The notes: generated by a model not told the origin, from the letters alone. Numbered from the stretch's first letter, positions 17,601-27,527 are shown. The stretch is DNA of 64,000 nucleotides from Lysobacter terrestris (GCF_014489475.1 NZ_CP060820.1:1178001-1242000); one strand, 5' to 3'. Made by a program: numbers and translations.

Positions 17601-18194
17601 ATGCCCCTTGTCCTCGACGCCCGCACCGCCCTGATCCCGATCGACATGCAGCGTGGTTTCGACCTCGACCCCGCACGCAGCAACAATCCCGCGATCGAAG
17701 CCAACGGTCGCCGCCTGCTGTCGGCGTGGCGTGCCGCCGGCCTGCCGCTGATCCACGTGCGCCACGACTCGGTCAAGCCGGGTTCGGTGTTCGCGCCGGG
17801 CCAGCCGGGCAATGCCCTGCGCCCCGGTTTCGAGCCGCAGGGCAGCGAGCCGCTGGTCACCAAGTCGGTCAACGCCGCCTTCATCGGCACCGACCTCGAC
17901 CTGCGCCTGCGCCGGCTGGGCGTGGAGCAGGTGGTGCTGTTCGGCCTGGTCACCGACATGTGCGTGTCGACCACCGCGCGGGTCGCGGCCAACCTGGGCT
18001 ACCGCACGGTGGTCGTCGGCGACGCCTGCGCCTGCTTCGCCCTGCCCGACGCCGACGGCCGCCTGATTGCGGCCGAGGAGATCCACCGCGCCCACCTCGC
18101 CACCCTGCGCGCGGAGTTCGCACGCGTCGTCGATACGGCAGACGTGCTCGCGGTGCTCGGCGCACGCGGCCACGCCGAAGCGGCCGCCGCCTAG
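17601..18194 (+). CDS. Isochorismatase-family cysteine hydrolase
   Basis: A 197-residue cytoplasmic hydrolase with the Asp-Lys-Cys triad of the isochorismatase superfamily at Asp15 (LIPIDMQ), Lys88 (VTKSVNAAF) and Cys121 (VTDMCVSTTAR). The family hydrolyses isochorismate, nicotinamide, carbamoyl groups and related amides. The substrate here is open, though the extended 'HVRHDSVKPGSVFAPGQPGN' loop resembles the YcaC/isochorismatase-like group. It is divergent from an Lrp/AsnC regulator that may control it. Confidence 0.9.
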   Translation: MPLVLDARTALIPIDMQRGFDLDPARSNNPAIEANGRRLLSAWRAAGLPLIHVRHDSVKPGSVFAPGQPGNALRPGFEPQGSEPLVTKSVNAAFIGTDLDLRLRRLGVEQVVLFGLVTDMCVSTTARVAANLGYRTVVVGDACACFALPDADGRLIAAEEIHRAHLATLRAEFARVVDTADVLAVLGARGHAEAAAA

Positions 18195-18263
18195 GCCGCG
18201 CGAGGCGCCGGAGGACGGGGCTCGCCTACAATGCGCGCCTCTGTCCCGCGAGCACGCACGACC

Positions 18264-18521
18264 ATGTCCGACACGCCTCCCGACCACCTCTCCAACGACC
18301 CACGCAGCAAGTTCTACGACGAGACTGTCCTCGAACGCGGCATCGGCATCCGTTTCAATGGCGTCGAGCGCCACAACGTCGAGGAATACTGCATCAGCGA
18401 AGGCTGGGTGAAGTTGCCGGTCGGCAAGTCGCTCGACCGCCGCGGCCAGCCGATGACGATGAAGGTGAAGGGCACGGTCGAAGCGTGGTTCCTCAACCCG
18501 GCGCCGCAGGCCGGCGAGTGA
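18264..18521 (+). CDS. DUF3297 protein
   Basis: An 85-residue protein matching DUF3297, a small family of unknown function. The conserved core is the segment FNGVERHNVEEYCISEGWVKL (residues 31-51, split here by one residue at each end) followed by GQPMTMKVKGTVEAW. There is no signal peptide. The ATG at 18264 is chosen over an upstream in-frame start because the family begins MSDTPPDHLSNDPRSKFYDE. A textbook terminator follows immediately. Confidence 0.9.
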   Translation: MSDTPPDHLSNDPRSKFYDETVLERGIGIRFNGVERHNVEEYCISEGWVKLPVGKSLDRRGQPMTMKVKGTVEAWFLNPAPQAGE

Positions 18522-18551
18522 AAAAGGCGGGCCGAGGCCCGCCTTTTTCTT
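18521..18551 (+). terminator. Rho-independent terminator
   Basis: The inverted repeat AAAAAGGCGGGCC / GGCCCGCCTTTTT, ending in a T-run, begins at the DUF3297 stop codon. Confidence 0.85.
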
Positions 18552-18590
18552 GTAAGAGTTCGCGCTTTGTACGAGTTCGCGAGCGGTTCC

Positions 18591-18640
18591 CTTCTCCCCG
18601 CGTGCGGGGAGAAGGTGGCGCAAAGCGCCGGATGAGGAGC
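18591..18640. repeat. Extragenic palindromic repeat, CTCCCCGC/GCGGGGAG family
   Basis: CCTTCTCCCCGC-GT-GCGGGGAGAAGG with the companion GGCGCAAAGCGCCGGATGAGGAGC, between the DUF3297 gene and the convergent ABC permease. It belongs to the same family as the 8.2-8.5 kb cluster. Confidence 0.8.
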
Positions 18641-18655
18641 GGCTTCGTGGACGAC

Positions 18656-19413
18656 CTACGCCTTAAGCCGATACCCGGTGCGGAAGATCCACGCGATCAG
18701 CGCCAGGCACAGCGCCAGGAAACCCACGATCGCCGCCGCGCTCACGCCGATGTTGACGTCGCTGACCCCGTAGAAGCTCCAGCGCATGCCGCTGATCAGG
18801 TACACCACCGGGTTGAACAGCGCGACCTTCTGCCACAGCGGCGGCAGCATGGTGATCGAATAGAACGCGCCGCCGAGGAAGGTCAGCGGCGTCAGGATCA
18901 GCAGCGGGATCACCTGCAGCTTCTGGAAGCTGTCGGCCCACACCCCGACGATGAAACCGAACAGGCTGAAGCTCAGCGCGGTCAGCACCAGGAAGCAGAG
19001 CATCCACCCGGGGTGCGCGATCTCGTACGGCACGAAGAAGCGCGCGGTCAGCAGGATCAGCGTGCCCAGCATCAGCGACTTGGTCGCCGCGGCGCCGACG
19101 TAGCCGAGCAGGATCTCGGTGGTCGACACCGGCGCGGACAGCAGCTCGTAGATCGTGCCCGACCACTTCGGCAGATAGATGCCGAACGAGGCGTTGGACA
19201 CGCTCTCGTTGAGCAGCGACAGCATCACCAGGCCGGGGATGATGAAGGCGCCGTAGCCGACGCCGTCGACCTCGCCCATGCGCGAGCCGATCGCCGCGCC
19301 GAACACGATGAAGTACAGCGAGGTCGACAGCACCGGCGACAGGATCGACTCCATCAGGGTGCGGAAGGTGCGCGCCATCTCGAAGCGGTAGATCGCGCGG
19401 ATCGCGTGCACGT

Positions 19414-19417
<4 letters not shown>
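18656..19417 (-). CDS. ABC-2 type transporter permease
   Basis: Inner-membrane permease of an ABC-2 exporter, 253 residues with six predicted transmembrane helices. The '[44 protein letters not shown]' segment (about 53-97; quoted only to '[13 protein letters not shown]') is typical of the YadH/NodJ-like group. It works with the ATPase encoded immediately upstream; start and stop overlap by 4 bp (ATGA). The substrate is unknown; relatives export polysaccharides, drugs or lipids. Confidence 0.9.
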
Positions 19418-20352
<935 letters not shown>

Positions 20353-20421
20353 GTGGGACGGCTCCAGCGGGGCGGAGGACTGATCGTAATCGAGCCGCGG
20401 TGCGGGACCGTGCGCCATGGT

Positions 20422-20685
20422 TCAGCCCATCTCGCCCAGGCCGCGCGACGGCCGTGGCGGCGCGGTATCGGTCAGGCGCGCGAGCAGCGCACGCACGGTC
20501 GGTACGGTCACCCACGCCACCGGCAAGGCGACGACGAAGGCGAGGCCCCAATTGCCCAGCCACGCCTGCAGCAGGCCGGGACGCAGGCCGTGGTGGACCG
20601 TGGTCATGACCAGGCTGATGACGGCCGACATCACGGTGACCATCAGCGGGACGAAGGCGAACTGGGCCTGGCGTGGCGTGAGCAT
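20422..20685 (-). CDS. DUF2798 small membrane protein
   Basis: An 87-residue inner-membrane protein with two transmembrane helices (about 9-31 and 43-63). The pattern '[16 protein letters not shown]' followed by '[17 protein letters not shown]' is typical of DUF2798. The function is unknown. It is the first gene upstream of the ABC ATPase on the same strand and may share its transcript. The start at 20685 is preferred because it puts the first helix right at the N-terminus; the longer frame is Arg/Pro-rich and unlikely. Confidence 0.85.
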   Translation of the reverse strand: MLTPRQAQFAFVPLMVTVMSAVISLVMTTVHHGLRPGLLQAWLGNWGLAFVVALPVAWVTVPTVRALLARLTDTAPPRPSRGLGEMG

Positions 20686-20982
20686 GGGCGTGAGGGAAAC
20701 CTCGGGGGAGGCGCACAGGCTAGGCACCGCAACGCGCCTTGATAAGCCGCCATTCGAGGGAGGAACCGTCCCGGGCACGGGGCAATCGCGGCGCGCCGAT
20801 ACGGACGGCGCTGCGGCGCGTGCATGAATACGGGGCAAACGTCCCCCGCCCTGCAACGGAGATGGCGGTCAAGGTTCAAGCAAGTCGTGGTGAACTTCGC
20901 CCCAGCCGGTGGGGTCGCGGGCCTACCATCGGCCCGCAAGCAGCCACACCACACACCGAACCGAACAACCCAGGGGGAACCC

Positions 20983-21306
20983 ATGAAACGCATCCTGCTC
21001 GCGGCTTCCTTCGCCGCACTGCTGCTCTCCACGTCCGTCGCTTTCGCCGGCGGCAAGGGCCACGGCCATGGCGGCGGCCACGACGGACACCCGCCGGGCA
21101 AGCACAAGGGCTGGCACAAGGACTACCGCAAGGGCGAGCGCATCGAGGTGGTCTACCTCGAACCGCGCTACTACGTCGAGGACTACCGCCACTACCACCT
21201 GTCCGCGCCGCCGCCGGGCCACCGCTGGGTCCGCCATCCGGACGGCCGCTACATCCTGGTCGCCGTGGCCACCGGCATCATCGCCGACATCCTGCTGCAC
21301 CACTGA
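20983..21306 (+). CDS. RcnB-like secreted protein, copy 1 of a tandem pair
   Basis: A 107-residue exported protein: signal peptide 1-22 (ending AFA before GGK), a His/Gly-rich segment (about 25-45, with HGHGGGHDGH), then an RcnB-like domain (YRKGERIEVVYLEPRYYVEDYRHYHL ... GHRWVRHPDGRYILVAVATGIIADILLHH; each part well under family length). E. coli RcnB is a periplasmic protein affecting nickel/cobalt homeostasis; the His cluster here suggests metal binding, by inference. GGGGGAACCC precedes the ATG. The downstream neighbour is a paralogue. Confidence 0.88.
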   Translation: MKRILLAASFAALLLSTSVAFAGGKGHGHGGGHDGHPPGKHKGWHKDYRKGERIEVVYLEPRYYVEDYRHYHLSAPPPGHRWVRHPDGRYILVAVATGIIADILLHH

Positions 21307-21356
21307 GCCCTGCCCGGGCCGGGCGCACGCCCGGCCCACGGCCTCCGGAGAACCGC

Positions 21357-21722
21357 ATGAAGCGCCTGTTGCTCGCCACCTCGCTCGTGCTCGCCTGCCT
21401 CGCCGCCCCGGCGGCGTTCGCGGGCGACCACCACCGCCACCACGATCGCCATCATTACGACGATGACGACGATCGGGACGACGACGATCGCGGCTACTAC
21501 CGCCAGTCGTACAAGCACAGGGGCTGGGAGCGCCGGGACTACCGTCGCGGCGAACGCATCGAAGTGGTGTACGTGGAGCCGCGCTACTACGTGGACGACT
21601 ACGAGTACTACCACCTGCGCCGTCCGCCGTCCGGCCACCGCTGGATCCGCACCGACGACGGCCGCTACATCCTCGTCGCCGTGGCCACCGGCATCATCGC
21701 CGACATCCTGCTGCACCACTGA
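21357..21722 (+). CDS. RcnB-like secreted protein, copy 2 of a tandem pair
   Basis: A 121-residue paralogue of the preceding gene, 50 bp downstream. The signal peptide (1-22, AFA before GDH) is followed by a striking His/Asp-rich acidic spacer (HHRHHDRHH then DDDDD and DDDD blocks, residues 24-45) instead of the His/Gly segment, then the same RcnB-like domain. The last 66 bases of the two genes differ at one position, showing recent duplication or gene conversion. The acidic/His spacer could bind divalent metals. The two genes are likely co-transcribed. Confidence 0.88.
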   Translation: MKRLLLATSLVLACLAAPAAFAGDHHRHHDRHHYDDDDDRDDDDRGYYRQSYKHRGWERRDYRRGERIEVVYVEPRYYVDDYEYYHLRRPPSGHRWIRTDDGRYILVAVATGIIADILLHH

Positions 21723-21773
21723 TCGCAACGTCACGCAGCGCCAGTACAACGGCGCATCGCCACGACCGCATCA

Positions 21774-21805
21774 CGAACAAGCCCCGCGCATGCGGGGCTT
21801 GTTCG
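21774..21805. terminator. Bidirectional terminator
   Basis: A perfect 14-bp inverted repeat (CGAACAAGCCCCGC / GCGGGGCTTGTTCG, 4-nt loop) sits between the convergent RcnB pair and the PepSY-like gene. Confidence 0.85.
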
Positions 21806-21827
21806 TTGCGGGGCATGACCGGAGCGT

Positions 21828-22205
21828 TCAGTCCTTTTCCTTGCCGATCACCTTGCCGGTCTTCGGGTCGATCTTCACTTCCACGTCCTTGCCCTGCGGA
21901 TCGTCCGCCTCGGCGTTCCAGATGCCGTCCTCGTAGTCGACGTCGTGCACGTGGGTGTAGCCGGCCGCGGCCAGTTGCGCGCGCACGTCGGCTTCGCTGA
22001 GGTTGGCGACCTGCTCGTCGGGATAGACCTCGCCGGTGGACGCGTCCACGCGTACGTCGACGCGGTTGCCGTTGGCGCTGCGCGCGTCGGCCTTCCACAC
22101 GCCGTCCGCGAACTTCACGTCGTTGACCCTGGTGTAGGCGGGGGGAGGCTGCAGTCTTCGCAGCGACACGCCAATCGCCGGTGAATCCACCGGCGACGGA
22201 GTCAT
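21828..22205 (-). CDS. PepSY-like protein lacking a signal peptide
   Basis: A 125-residue protein made of two PepSY-like repeats: 'YTRVNDVKFADGVWKADA...' (about 24-62) and 'YTHVHDVDYEDGIWNAEA...' (about 82-120), each ending in a 'VDxxTGxVY/I' strand. PepSY domains are inhibitory or binding modules, usually exported. Here the N-terminus (MTPSPVDSPAIGVSLRR) has no signal peptide and no good ribosome binding site, so the gene may have lost its 5' end or start elsewhere. It lies 69 bp downstream of the DUF1993 gene. Confidence 0.7.
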   Translation of the reverse strand: MTPSPVDSPAIGVSLRRLQPPPAYTRVNDVKFADGVWKADARSANGNRVDVRVDASTGEVYPDEQVANLSEADVRAQLAAAGYTHVHDVDYEDGIWNAEADDPQGKDVEVKIDPKTGKVIGKEKD

Positions 22206-22274
22206 CCGCGGTTGCGCAACGTGCAGGGCGCGTCAACGCGACGCGCAAACTGCGTCAACGACGACGCGCTGCGT

Positions 22275-22781
22275 TCAGGCCACGCCGAGGTAATCGGCCT
22301 TGCCGATCGCCACGCCCGCCTGGCGCAGCAGGTTGTAGGCGGTGGTGGCGTGGAAGTACAGGTTCGGCAGGACGTATTCGAACAGGTAGCTGCGGCCGTC
22401 GAAATCGAGGTCGCCGCGACGGCTCTTGACCGTGATCGCGCGGCTTTCGCTGTCGACGAACTGCGCGGGCGCGAAGCCCTCGATGTGCGCGAGGGCGGCG
22501 GCGATGCGCGCATGCAGCTGGGCGAAGGTGGTCTCGTTGTCCTCGACGCTGCGTGTCTCCTCGCCGGCCAGGCGCGAGGCACCGCGCGTGGCCATGTCGG
22601 TGGCGATCTGCACCTGCCGTACCAGCGGCAGCATGTCGAAGATCAGGCGCGACTGCAGCAGCGCGTCGGGGTCGGCGCCGCGTTCACGCGCGTAGGCCTC
22701 GCCCTTGGCGAGCACGCGGTCGAGGTTGCGCAGGGTGCGGGCGAAGACGGGAACGGAGGCGTCGTACATCGACAGGGGCAT
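22275..22781 (-). CDS. DUF1993 protein
   Basis: A 168-residue protein of DUF1993, related to the DinB/YfiT-like four-helix fold. Hallmarks are the N-terminal 'MPLSMYDASVPVFARTLRNLDRVL', 'LIFDMLPLVRQVQIATDMA', and the C-terminal 'YLFEYVLPNLYFHATTAYNLLR'. No catalytic role is established. It has no signal peptide. Upstream is a 250-bp region divergent from the DUF3016 gene. Confidence 0.9.
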   Translation of the reverse strand: MPLSMYDASVPVFARTLRNLDRVLAKGEAYARERGADPDALLQSRLIFDMLPLVRQVQIATDMATRGASRLAGEETRSVEDNETTFAQLHARIAAALAHIEGFAPAQFVDSESRAITVKSRRGDLDFDGRSYLFEYVLPNLYFHATTAYNLLRQAGVAIGKADYLGVA

Positions 22782-23031
22782 GGGGTGTTCTCGCGGCTCG
22801 GGAAAGGCATGCAGGTTAGCCGTCCGGCGCCGGGGCGATTAGCCGCGATTTCCGGGACGCCGCGTCCCGCGGACGGGCCATGCGGGGCACGGTCGCGCCC
22901 GCGCACGCCTGCCGGTCGCGCGGTTGACGACTGGCGGATGAACGGGTGCACGGATCGCTTCGCGGCATCCTCCATCGCGCCGCGCGCGGGAGGACAATTG
23001 CCGTGGATATCCGACACGACAGGAGACCGCC

Positions 23032-23616
23032 ATGCGCTCGAAGCCCCTCCTCCCCCTGCTGCTCGCGGCGGGCCTGGCGGGTGGACTGCTCGCCAACCAC
23101 GACGCCGCCGCACGCCTGCGTTACGTCACCGACGCCGATGCGCCACGCGCGCTGGCCGCGGCTGGCCCGGTCGACGTGCGCTGGGACGATCCGGCGAACT
23201 TCGCCGAGATCCGCTACAGCTCCAACCGCATCGAATCGCGCCGCGGCGACTGGGTCGAACAACTGGCCCGGCACGTGCGCGACTACGCCGCGCCGCGCCT
23301 GCCCGCCGGCGAACGCCTGGAAGTGACCCTCACCGACGTCGACCTCGCCGGCGACTACGAGCCCTGGCGCGGCCCGCAGTTCCTCGACACGCGCTTCCTG
23401 CGCGACATCTATCCGCCGCGCATCAGCCTGCAGTTCACCCGCACCGACGCGAACGGCACCGTCATCGCGCAGGGCGAACGCAAGCTGCGCGACCCGGGTT
23501 ACCTGATCGGCACCAGCCTGGTGTCCAACGATCCGCTCAAGTACGAGGAGCGCATGCTCGAGCGCTGGCTCGCGCGCGAACTGCCGGCGCCCGCGCGGAG
23601 CGTCTCCACGCGCTAG
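23032..23616 (+). CDS. DUF3016 secreted protein
   Basis: A 194-residue exported protein. The signal peptide is residues 1-26. The mature part matches DUF3016: 'VDVRWDDPANFAEIRYS', 'LEVTLTDVDLAGDYEPW', 'RISLQFTRTDANGTVIAQGERKLRDPGYL', and a C-terminal 'LKYEERMLERWL'. The family is periplasmic and of unknown function, common in Shewanella and Xanthomonadaceae. AGGAGACCGCC precedes the ATG. A terminator follows. Confidence 0.9.
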   Translation: MRSKPLLPLLLAAGLAGGLLANHDAAARLRYVTDADAPRALAAAGPVDVRWDDPANFAEIRYSSNRIESRRGDWVEQLARHVRDYAAPRLPAGERLEVTLTDVDLAGDYEPWRGPQFLDTRFLRDIYPPRISLQFTRTDANGTVIAQGERKLRDPGYLIGTSLVSNDPLKYEERMLERWLARELPAPARSVSTR

Positions 23617-23642
23617 CGGCGCGTCGCATGCAAGGCCACGAA

Positions 23643-23668
23643 GAAGGCGGCCCGCGGGCCGCCTTTTC
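23643..23668. terminator. Bidirectional terminator
   Basis: The perfect stem AAGGCGGCCC / GGGCCGCCTT is followed by TT on the plus strand. It lies between the convergent DUF3016 and M29-type peptidase genes. Confidence 0.8.
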
Positions 23669-23706
23669 GCGTGCATCGATTTCGTGTGCGCCTATGTGGC
23701 GCGGCG

Positions 23707-24969
23707 CTACAGCTTCAGCGCGCCGTTCTCGACGATGGCCTTGCCATCGAGCGTCACCGTGCTGCCCGGCAGGAACATCACCAGCCCGTACGGCACCGAG
23801 TTGTCGCCGCCGGCCCAGATGTTGACGCCCGTGCCCACGGTCACCGATCCGGCCGGCACCCAGTTGCCGACCTTGCTCGTCGCCGGCAGCTGCACGTTCG
23901 GGTTGATGCCGATGTCGATGAAACCGAACTGGTCCTTGCGCGGATCCTGGACCGCGTCGTAGCCGGCCTTGAGGTCGGCGTAGCCCGGCCCTTCCCCGCT
24001 CATCGCGGTCACCTTGCCACCGCTCACCGTTAGCGTGAGGTTGCTCACTTCCTTGCCGCGGAAGTACAGGCGCGTGGCGACCACCTTGCCTTCGGCGCTG
24101 CCGGCAACCGGGGTGGTGTAGACCTCGCCCGCCGGCAGGTACGCGGCCGCGGCGGCGGCGCCGGCCTTCATGTCCTCGGCACTGACCACGCCATCGCTGA
24201 CCAGCACCGGGCGGCCCTTCACGCTCAGCTTGAGGTCGGTGCCGTTGGGGTTGGTGATGTGCACCTCGCCGCCCGCGGCAATCGCGCCTTTCACCTGCGC
24301 GCCGCGCGTCTGCAGTTCGCTGTAGTCGAGGTTGACGCCGTTCCAGAACGTGCGCGCGAGCTCGTCCTGGGCGAGGCCGTAACGCTCGGCGCGCCACGGC
24401 GTCGGATACAGGTTGTTGCCGATCTCGATGTTGCGCACCTTGCGCAGGAACTTCTGCATCACCGGCTCGCCGGTCTTGCCGCGCGCGGCCAGGCGCTTGG
24501 GATCGGCGCCTTCGAACAGGTTCTCGGTGGCATCGTTGCCCACCGAGATCACCACGTTGACCATGTCGGCGAGCTTGCTGCCGAGCACGCTCGCCTGCGT
24601 GTCGTACTTGTCGGGCACGTCGAAGAACATGCGCTTGTCGAGGCGGTCGCTGCCGTACTCGATCAGCGGGAAGCCGCCGACCTTGCGCACGTTGACCGCG
24701 ATGTTCTCCAGCAGCTCGGCGTCGCTGGTGCGGCCCGTGATCAGCACGACCTCGCCCTCCTTCACCGCGGCGCTCTGGGTGACGACGCGCTGGGCGAGTT
24801 GTTCGAGGTCGGTGTAGGCGGCCTTGGCCGGTTCCGCCGCAGGTGCGGTGGCGGCGGGGGCCGCGGCGTCGGCGGCGGGGGCGGCTTCCGGCGCTGCTTC
24901 ACGTTGGCAGGCGGCGAGCGCGGCAAGGACCGCCGCGGCCAGTGCAGTGGCAATGAGGCGAGATTTCAT
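23707..24969 (-). CDS. M29-type aminopeptidase lipoprotein
   Basis: A 420-residue lipoprotein (lipobox LAALAAC, Cys21) with an Ala/Pro/Glu-rich spacer to about residue 48, then a domain resembling M29 (thermophilic) metallo-aminopeptidases: 'KEGEVVLITGRTSDAELLENIAVNVRKVGGFPLI' near the N-terminus and a C-terminal 'IDIGINPNVQLPA...GTGVNIWAGGDN'. M29 enzymes are usually cytoplasmic; membrane tethering is unusual. Whether all metal ligands are kept is unclear, so it may be a non-catalytic relative. It is separated from the next gene upstream by a terminator. Confidence 0.75.
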   Translation of the reverse strand: MKSRLIATALAAAVLAALAACQREAAPEAAPAADAAAPAATAPAAEPAKAAYTDLEQLAQRVVTQSAAVKEGEVVLITGRTSDAELLENIAVNVRKVGGFPLIEYGSDRLDKRMFFDVPDKYDTQASVLGSKLADMVNVVISVGNDATENLFEGADPKRLAARGKTGEPVMQKFLRKVRNIEIGNNLYPTPWRAERYGLAQDELARTFWNGVNLDYSELQTRGAQVKGAIAAGGEVHITNPNGTDLKLSVKGRPVLVSDGVVSAEDMKAGAAAAAAYLPAGEVYTTPVAGSAEGKVVATRLYFRGKEVSNLTLTVSGGKVTAMSGEGPGYADLKAGYDAVQDPRKDQFGFIDIGINPNVQLPATSKVGNWVPAGSVTVGTGVNIWAGGDNSVPYGLVMFLPGSTVTLDGKAIVENGALKL

Positions 24970-25140
24970 GGTGCGCGTCCAAGGGGCCCATGCGGGCGGA
25001 GCACCCCCAAGGAACGCAGCGCTGCCGTGACGACGGCCACCGCCCGGCGCCGCGCCGCCACGACGCGCGGCGCAACGCCAGCGCAATCAAGCCACTGGCG
25101 TGCGGGCCTCACCCGATCAGGTAGCCCTGCCGCAAACGAA

Positions 25141-25163
25141 GAGCCCCGCCGGTGGCGGGGCTC
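25141..25163 (-). terminator. Terminator of the M28 peptidase gene
   Basis: The inverted repeat GAGCCCCGCC / GGCGGGGCTC lies 27 bp past the minus-strand stop at 25190, next to CTTCG-rich sequence. Confidence 0.65.
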
Positions 25164-25189
25164 CTGGTGACCGCGAGCGCGACGCCGCG

Positions 25190-26878
25190 TTACTTGCGCG
25201 CGTCCGCGCTGGCATCGCGGGCGGCGCGGAACTCGGAGTCCGGCGCCCAGTTCGGCCACGCGCTGGAATTGGCGAGGTCGCTGCCCAGCGTGTACAGCAC
25301 CTGCAGGTCGCGCGCCATGCCGGTGAACGGCCAGCTGGCTTCCCATTCGTCGGCGGGCTGGTGGTAACGGTCGCGGGTGTACATCTCGCTCCACGCCTTG
25401 CTCGCGGCGACACCGCCGTCGATGCGGTCGTCGCCCGAGCCGAACGAGATCGCCGGCACGCCGCGCTTGGCGAACGGGAAGTGGTCGGAGCGGAAGAAGT
25501 GGCCCGCCTCGGGCTTGGGATCGGGCGAATAGTGCATGTTCCACTTCGCCGCGGTGGCGACGAGCCGGTCGAGCAGTTCCAGCTTGGCGCTGCCGGAGAT
25601 GTTGAAGTCGCGCGCCGGGCCGTGCGGATCAAGCGCGTCCATGTTGATCACGCCCACGGTCTTGCCCAGCGGGTACAGCGGCTTGGACGAGTAGTACTCC
25701 GAGCCCAGCAGGCCCTTCTCCTCCGCGGTGACGTTGAGGAACACGATCGAACGCTCGGGCTTCTTCTTCGCGTGGGCGAAGGCGCGGCCGAGTTCGATCA
25801 GCGCGGCGGTGCCGGTGGCGTTGTCGACCGCGCCGTTGTAGATGCGGTCGCCCTTGGCGTCAGGCTGGCCGACGCCGAGGTGGTCCCAGTGCGCGCTGTA
25901 CATCACGTACTCATCGGGCTTCTTGCTGCCTTCGAGCAGACCAACGATGTTCTGCGAGGTGATGACCTTGGAGTCGGCGTCGTAGTCGGCGCTGAAGGTC
26001 GCGCCCTTGATCTCGACCGGCTGGAAGTCGCGCGTCTGCGCCTGCTGCTTCAGCGCGTCGAAGTCGAGGCCGGCCTGCTTGAACAGGCTCACCGCGAAGT
26101 CGCGCTGGATCCAGCCCTCCAGCGGCGCGTGCACCGCGGCCGGATCGTCGCGCACGACGTCGAACATGGTGTTGGTGTTGGAGTTCTTCACCGTCGCCCA
26201 GCCGTAGGAGGCCGGATCGGTCTCGTGCACGATCAGCAGGCCGGCGGCGCCCTGGCGCGCGGCTTCTTCGAACTTGTAGGTCCAGCGACCGTAGTAGGTC
26301 ATCGCCTTGCCGCCGAAGTCGCCCGTGCCGGTTTCAAAATCCGGATCGTTGATCAGGACGACGAGGATCTTGCCCTTCACATCCATGCCCTTGAAGTCGT
26401 CCCAGTTGCGCTCCGGCGCCTTGACGCCGTAACCGGCGAACACCAGCGGCACGTTCTTGATGGTGACGTGCGAGGCACCGTTGAGCGGGGCACGCACGGC
26501 GATCTGCTCGCCTTGGGTCAGCGCCTGCGCCTTGCCGCCTTCGCTCAGCGACAGCGTCGGCGTGCCGGTGATCTCGGCGCGCAGCAGCGGCACCGCCTGC
26601 GTCCACAGGCGCTTGCCGTCCTTCATGTCGCCGCCCGGCTGCAGGCCGGCGGCCTGCATCTGCGCGGACACGTATTCGATCGTCCTGGTTTCACCCGCGG
26701 TGGCCGGACCACGGCCTTCGAATGCGTCGGACGACAGCACCTTCACCTGTTCGGACAGGCGCTTGGTGTCGAAGCTCGGCGCCTTCGGGCTGGCGGCCAG
26801 GGCCGGCTGCAGCACGCACGCCACGGAGAGGGACAACAGGGAAGCGGCCAACGCGCGCCGGGCGGGTGTGGTGTTCAT
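25190..26878 (-). CDS. Secreted M28-family metallopeptidase
   Basis: A 562-residue exported zinc peptidase. The signal peptide is residues 1-28 (ALA before SPK). A PA-like insert domain occupies about 110-250, and the M28 catalytic domain follows with the metal ligands AHWDHLG (His), DNATGTAAL (Asp), TAEEKGLLG (Glu pair), NMDALDPHG (Asp) and DRYHQPADEW (His). Such enzymes are aminopeptidases or carboxypeptidases of the periplasm or medium. The frame is open upstream, but the leader MNTTPARRALAASLLSLS fixes the start at 26878. Fits a lifestyle of scavenging peptides. Confidence 0.92.
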   Translation of the reverse strand: MNTTPARRALAASLLSLSVACVLQPALAASPKAPSFDTKRLSEQVKVLSSDAFEGRGPATAGETRTIEYVSAQMQAAGLQPGGDMKDGKRLWTQAVPLLRAEITGTPTLSLSEGGKAQALTQGEQIAVRAPLNGASHVTIKNVPLVFAGYGVKAPERNWDDFKGMDVKGKILVVLINDPDFETGTGDFGGKAMTYYGRWTYKFEEAARQGAAGLLIVHETDPASYGWATVKNSNTNTMFDVVRDDPAAVHAPLEGWIQRDFAVSLFKQAGLDFDALKQQAQTRDFQPVEIKGATFSADYDADSKVITSQNIVGLLEGSKKPDEYVMYSAHWDHLGVGQPDAKGDRIYNGAVDNATGTAALIELGRAFAHAKKKPERSIVFLNVTAEEKGLLGSEYYSSKPLYPLGKTVGVINMDALDPHGPARDFNISGSAKLELLDRLVATAAKWNMHYSPDPKPEAGHFFRSDHFPFAKRGVPAISFGSGDDRIDGGVAASKAWSEMYTRDRYHQPADEWEASWPFTGMARDLQVLYTLGSDLANSSAWPNWAPDSEFRAARDASADARK

Positions 26879-27176
26879 GCGATACCTGATGTGAGGGCGG
26901 ACAACGGCCTTCGATGGTAGCAGCGGCCGCGGCGGCGCCAGGGATGACTGACGGCACGGTTGCACGCCCGATCCTGCACAGCCGATCCGGCACGGTTTTT
27001 CCTGCGCGCCGTCACGGTCCGCGAATGCGCTGCTCACGCCGGATCGACTTCGCTGAGCCGATCGCCACCGGCCATCATGGACGCCGCGCCGTTCAGCCGC
27101 CGATGCCGGAAATTCACGGCTGCACAAGGAGCGGGGGGCCTAGGCTGCGTGCATCCGCCCCAGCGAGGCAGCACTC

Positions 27177-27527
27177 ATGCGCAGGCAGATGCACTGGTCA
27201 CGCTTGTTGCTGGCGACGGCAGTGGCCCTGTCGCCCGCACTGCTGTGCGCGCAGACGCACGAACCGGCCGAAGCCGAGGCGCGCGCTGCGCCCAGTGTCG
27301 CGTCTCGCACGCAGGCGACCACTTCGGCTCGCTGCCCGATGACCCTGGTCATGGCCGCGCTGATCGCCTCGGCCGAGCGGCAGGACGCACTGCAGAAGCA
27401 ACGCGCGGCGTCGGTGCCGGCCCCGGCCCCGGCCGCGCCTCCGTCGCCGCACGCCGCGACTGCGCCCACGCGCAGCGACGACGTGCGCGGGCGCATCGCC
27501 GTGCAGGCCGACGGCGACCGTCCTTGA
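27177..27527 (+). CDS. Hypothetical secreted protein (116 aa)
   Basis: A 116-residue protein with a probable signal peptide (residues 1-26: MRRQMHWSRLLLATAVALSPALLCAQ). The mature part is Ala/Pro-rich with two cysteines and a low-complexity stretch (PAPAPAAPPSPHAA) near the C-terminus. GAGG lies upstream of the ATG. It is divergent from the M28 gene and converges on the threonine aldolase gene. The low complexity means a spurious ORF cannot be excluded. Confidence 0.5.
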   Translation: MRRQMHWSRLLLATAVALSPALLCAQTHEPAEAEARAAPSVASRTQATTSARCPMTLVMAALIASAERQDALQKQRAASVPAPAPAAPPSPHAATAPTRSDDVRGRIAVQADGDRP

